Shown one piece after another: positions 63,183-64,000 of a stretch of DNA of 64,000 nucleotides. The first letter of the stretch is position 1. Each line of letters begins with the position of its first letter. Origin of the DNA: Saccharolobus shibatae B12. GTDB lineage: Archaea > Thermoproteota > Thermoprotei_A > Sulfolobales > Sulfolobaceae. The stretch is from NCBI RefSeq assembly GCF_019175345.1, contig NZ_CP077717.1:1952001-2016000 (forward strand), given 5' to 3'. The notes under the pieces were generated by a model that saw nothing but the letters and a program-made list of their open reading frames with translations, was not told the origin of the DNA and made no database searches. The position numbers were made by a program, and so were the translations under genes.

Positions 63183-64000
63183 TCATGCATGTTGCCCAGC
63201 CTTAATTACGTAATTCCTAGTGAATAAAGCAACGATAAGGTTTAGGAACATTATACCAACTGCAGCAGTATACATGTAATGAAAGGCTGAATAAGATGGT
63301 ACTTGAGCTACCGGTACAATTTGATTGTTATAATCGTATATTATCCATGTAGTGTAAGTGTCCATAAATACTGTTGAGATTACTGGGCCAATTGAACTTC
63401 CGATAGTTCTTATTAAAGTGTTCATACCTATTCCTATTCCTCTTTGTTCCTCTGGTAAAGATACTGCGACCATATTAACTAATGGAATCATAGTATTGAC
63501 TAATCCTACCGCAGTTATCATAACGTCTAACACAACCTCATACACGGTATACCTAAAAGTATCTAAAAGTAAGTAACCAAAAATACTAATGACAGAACCA
63601 GTGATAAGCAATGGCTTAGGTCCAGTTGTGTTAATCAATCTACCTACTATTGGTCCAACAATCATCATTACTAAAGCTACTGGTGCCATTAAAAGCCCAG
63701 ATTCTATTATGGATAAGCCTAGTCCATAGGGTTGAGGTAATTGAAGATAATAAACTAGCCCAGTGAACATTAAAAACATTCCAGCTCCAGATATTAACCC
63801 AGCAATGTTTGCGACCATTATGTTTCTTACTCTAAATAAATCTAGTCTCATTAAGGGTTCATTAGTTCTCCTCTCTGCCCATAAGAATATAGGAAACGCT
63901 ATTACTGAAACCACAATTAATGACAACTGGCTAATTGAAGCCCAACCCACATTAGGACCATTAGATAAATATACTAATAACGGAACCACTGTTAACATAA
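63183..64000 (-). CDS. DHA2-type MFS drug transporter, 3' portion (runs off right edge)
   Basis: About 271 C-terminal residues, at least seven helices. VVGRLINTTGPKPLLITGSV (motif A-like second half) and SLPEEQRGIGIGMNTLIRTI are typical of EmrB/QacA-like 14-helix exporters. The 5' end is outside the window, so the start and full length are unknown. It probably exports toxic compounds with protons. Confidence 0.85.
   Translation of the reverse strand, partial: MLTVVPLLVYLSNGPNVGWASISQLSLIVVSVIAFPIFLWAERRTNEPLMRLDLFRVRNIMVANIAGLISGAGMFLMFTGLVYYLQLPQPYGLGLSIIESGLLMAPVALVMMIVGPIVGRLINTTGPKPLLITGSVISIFGYLLLDTFRYTVYEVVLDVMITAVGLVNTMIPLVNMVAVSLPEEQRGIGIGMNTLIRTIGSSIGPVISTVFMDTYTTWIIYDYNNQIVPVAQVPSYSAFHYMYTAAVGIMFLNLIVALFTRNYVIKAGQHA

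Overview
The window is chromosomal DNA of a thermoacidophilic crenarchaeon of the Sulfolobales, most likely Saccharolobus/Sulfolobus. The main evidence is a 64-residue Sul7d/Sso7d chromatin protein (33358-33552), a zinc-containing ferredoxin (19459-19773), two thermopsin-type acid peptidases, AT-rich DNA with TATA boxes about 25-35 bases before many start codons (largely leaderless genes), a 1.2-kb insertion sequence of ISC1225 size, and two copies of a short non-autonomous element. No rRNA, tRNA or CRISPR array was recognised.

Layout. 0-4.4 kb is eroding DNA: a frameshifted membrane gene, remnants of an MFS transporter and of a DUF84-type inosine/xanthosine triphosphatase, a good phytoene-desaturase-like oxidoreductase, and two broken genes. 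4.4-9.46 kb is the most unusual part. It is a compact one-strand cassette with two ribbon-helix-helix proteins, a Cas4-like nuclease, two small unknown proteins, a winged-helix protein, a 409-residue HUH rolling-circle replication initiator and a last gene of possible TIM-barrel fold. Near-identical 22-bp palindromes lie at 5194 and 9225. It looks like an integrated rolling-circle plasmid, virus or HUH transposon. 9.5-24.4 kb is ordinary chromosome: an amidohydrolase, an orphan ABC permease, a gluzincin-like peptidase, methyltransferase, coiled-coil nuclease-like protein, permease, NDP-forming acyl-CoA synthetase, zinc ferredoxin, a hemerythrin plus NnrS-like pair, TusA and a U32 peptidase.

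24.5-33.2 kb is an aromatic/fatty acyl-CoA island: crotonase, two PaaA/PaaC-like diiron oxygenase proteins, a frameshifted aryl-CoA ligase and a PaaX-type regulator, followed by a glutamine amidotransferase, a glycosyltransferase remnant, an FkbM methyltransferase and an old-yellow-enzyme relative with a shortened C-terminus. 33.3-43.6 kb holds sso7d, a SWIM-finger/DUF1286 pair, methyltransferase, HAD protein, a complete ECF vitamin transporter (S-component, fused ATPases, T-component) with a palindrome upstream, a CaiB-type CoA transferase, a tandem pair of secreted paralogues and an MFS transporter.

43.7-64 kb holds a DEAD-box helicase, an intact thermopsin-like peptidase, a YdjM-like membrane protein, then a transport and amide/acid utilisation block (MFS, amidohydrolase, acyl-CoA synthetase, NCS1 permease, APC permease, glutamate dehydrogenase). 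After a 1.1-kb gap carrying a short element and a GC-rich island comes a large thermopsin-like gene cut by the insertion sequence. Removing the element and one TGCA duplication restores its frame exactly. A decayed fragment of the glutamate dehydrogenase gene and the 3' end of a DHA2-type MFS transporter close the window.
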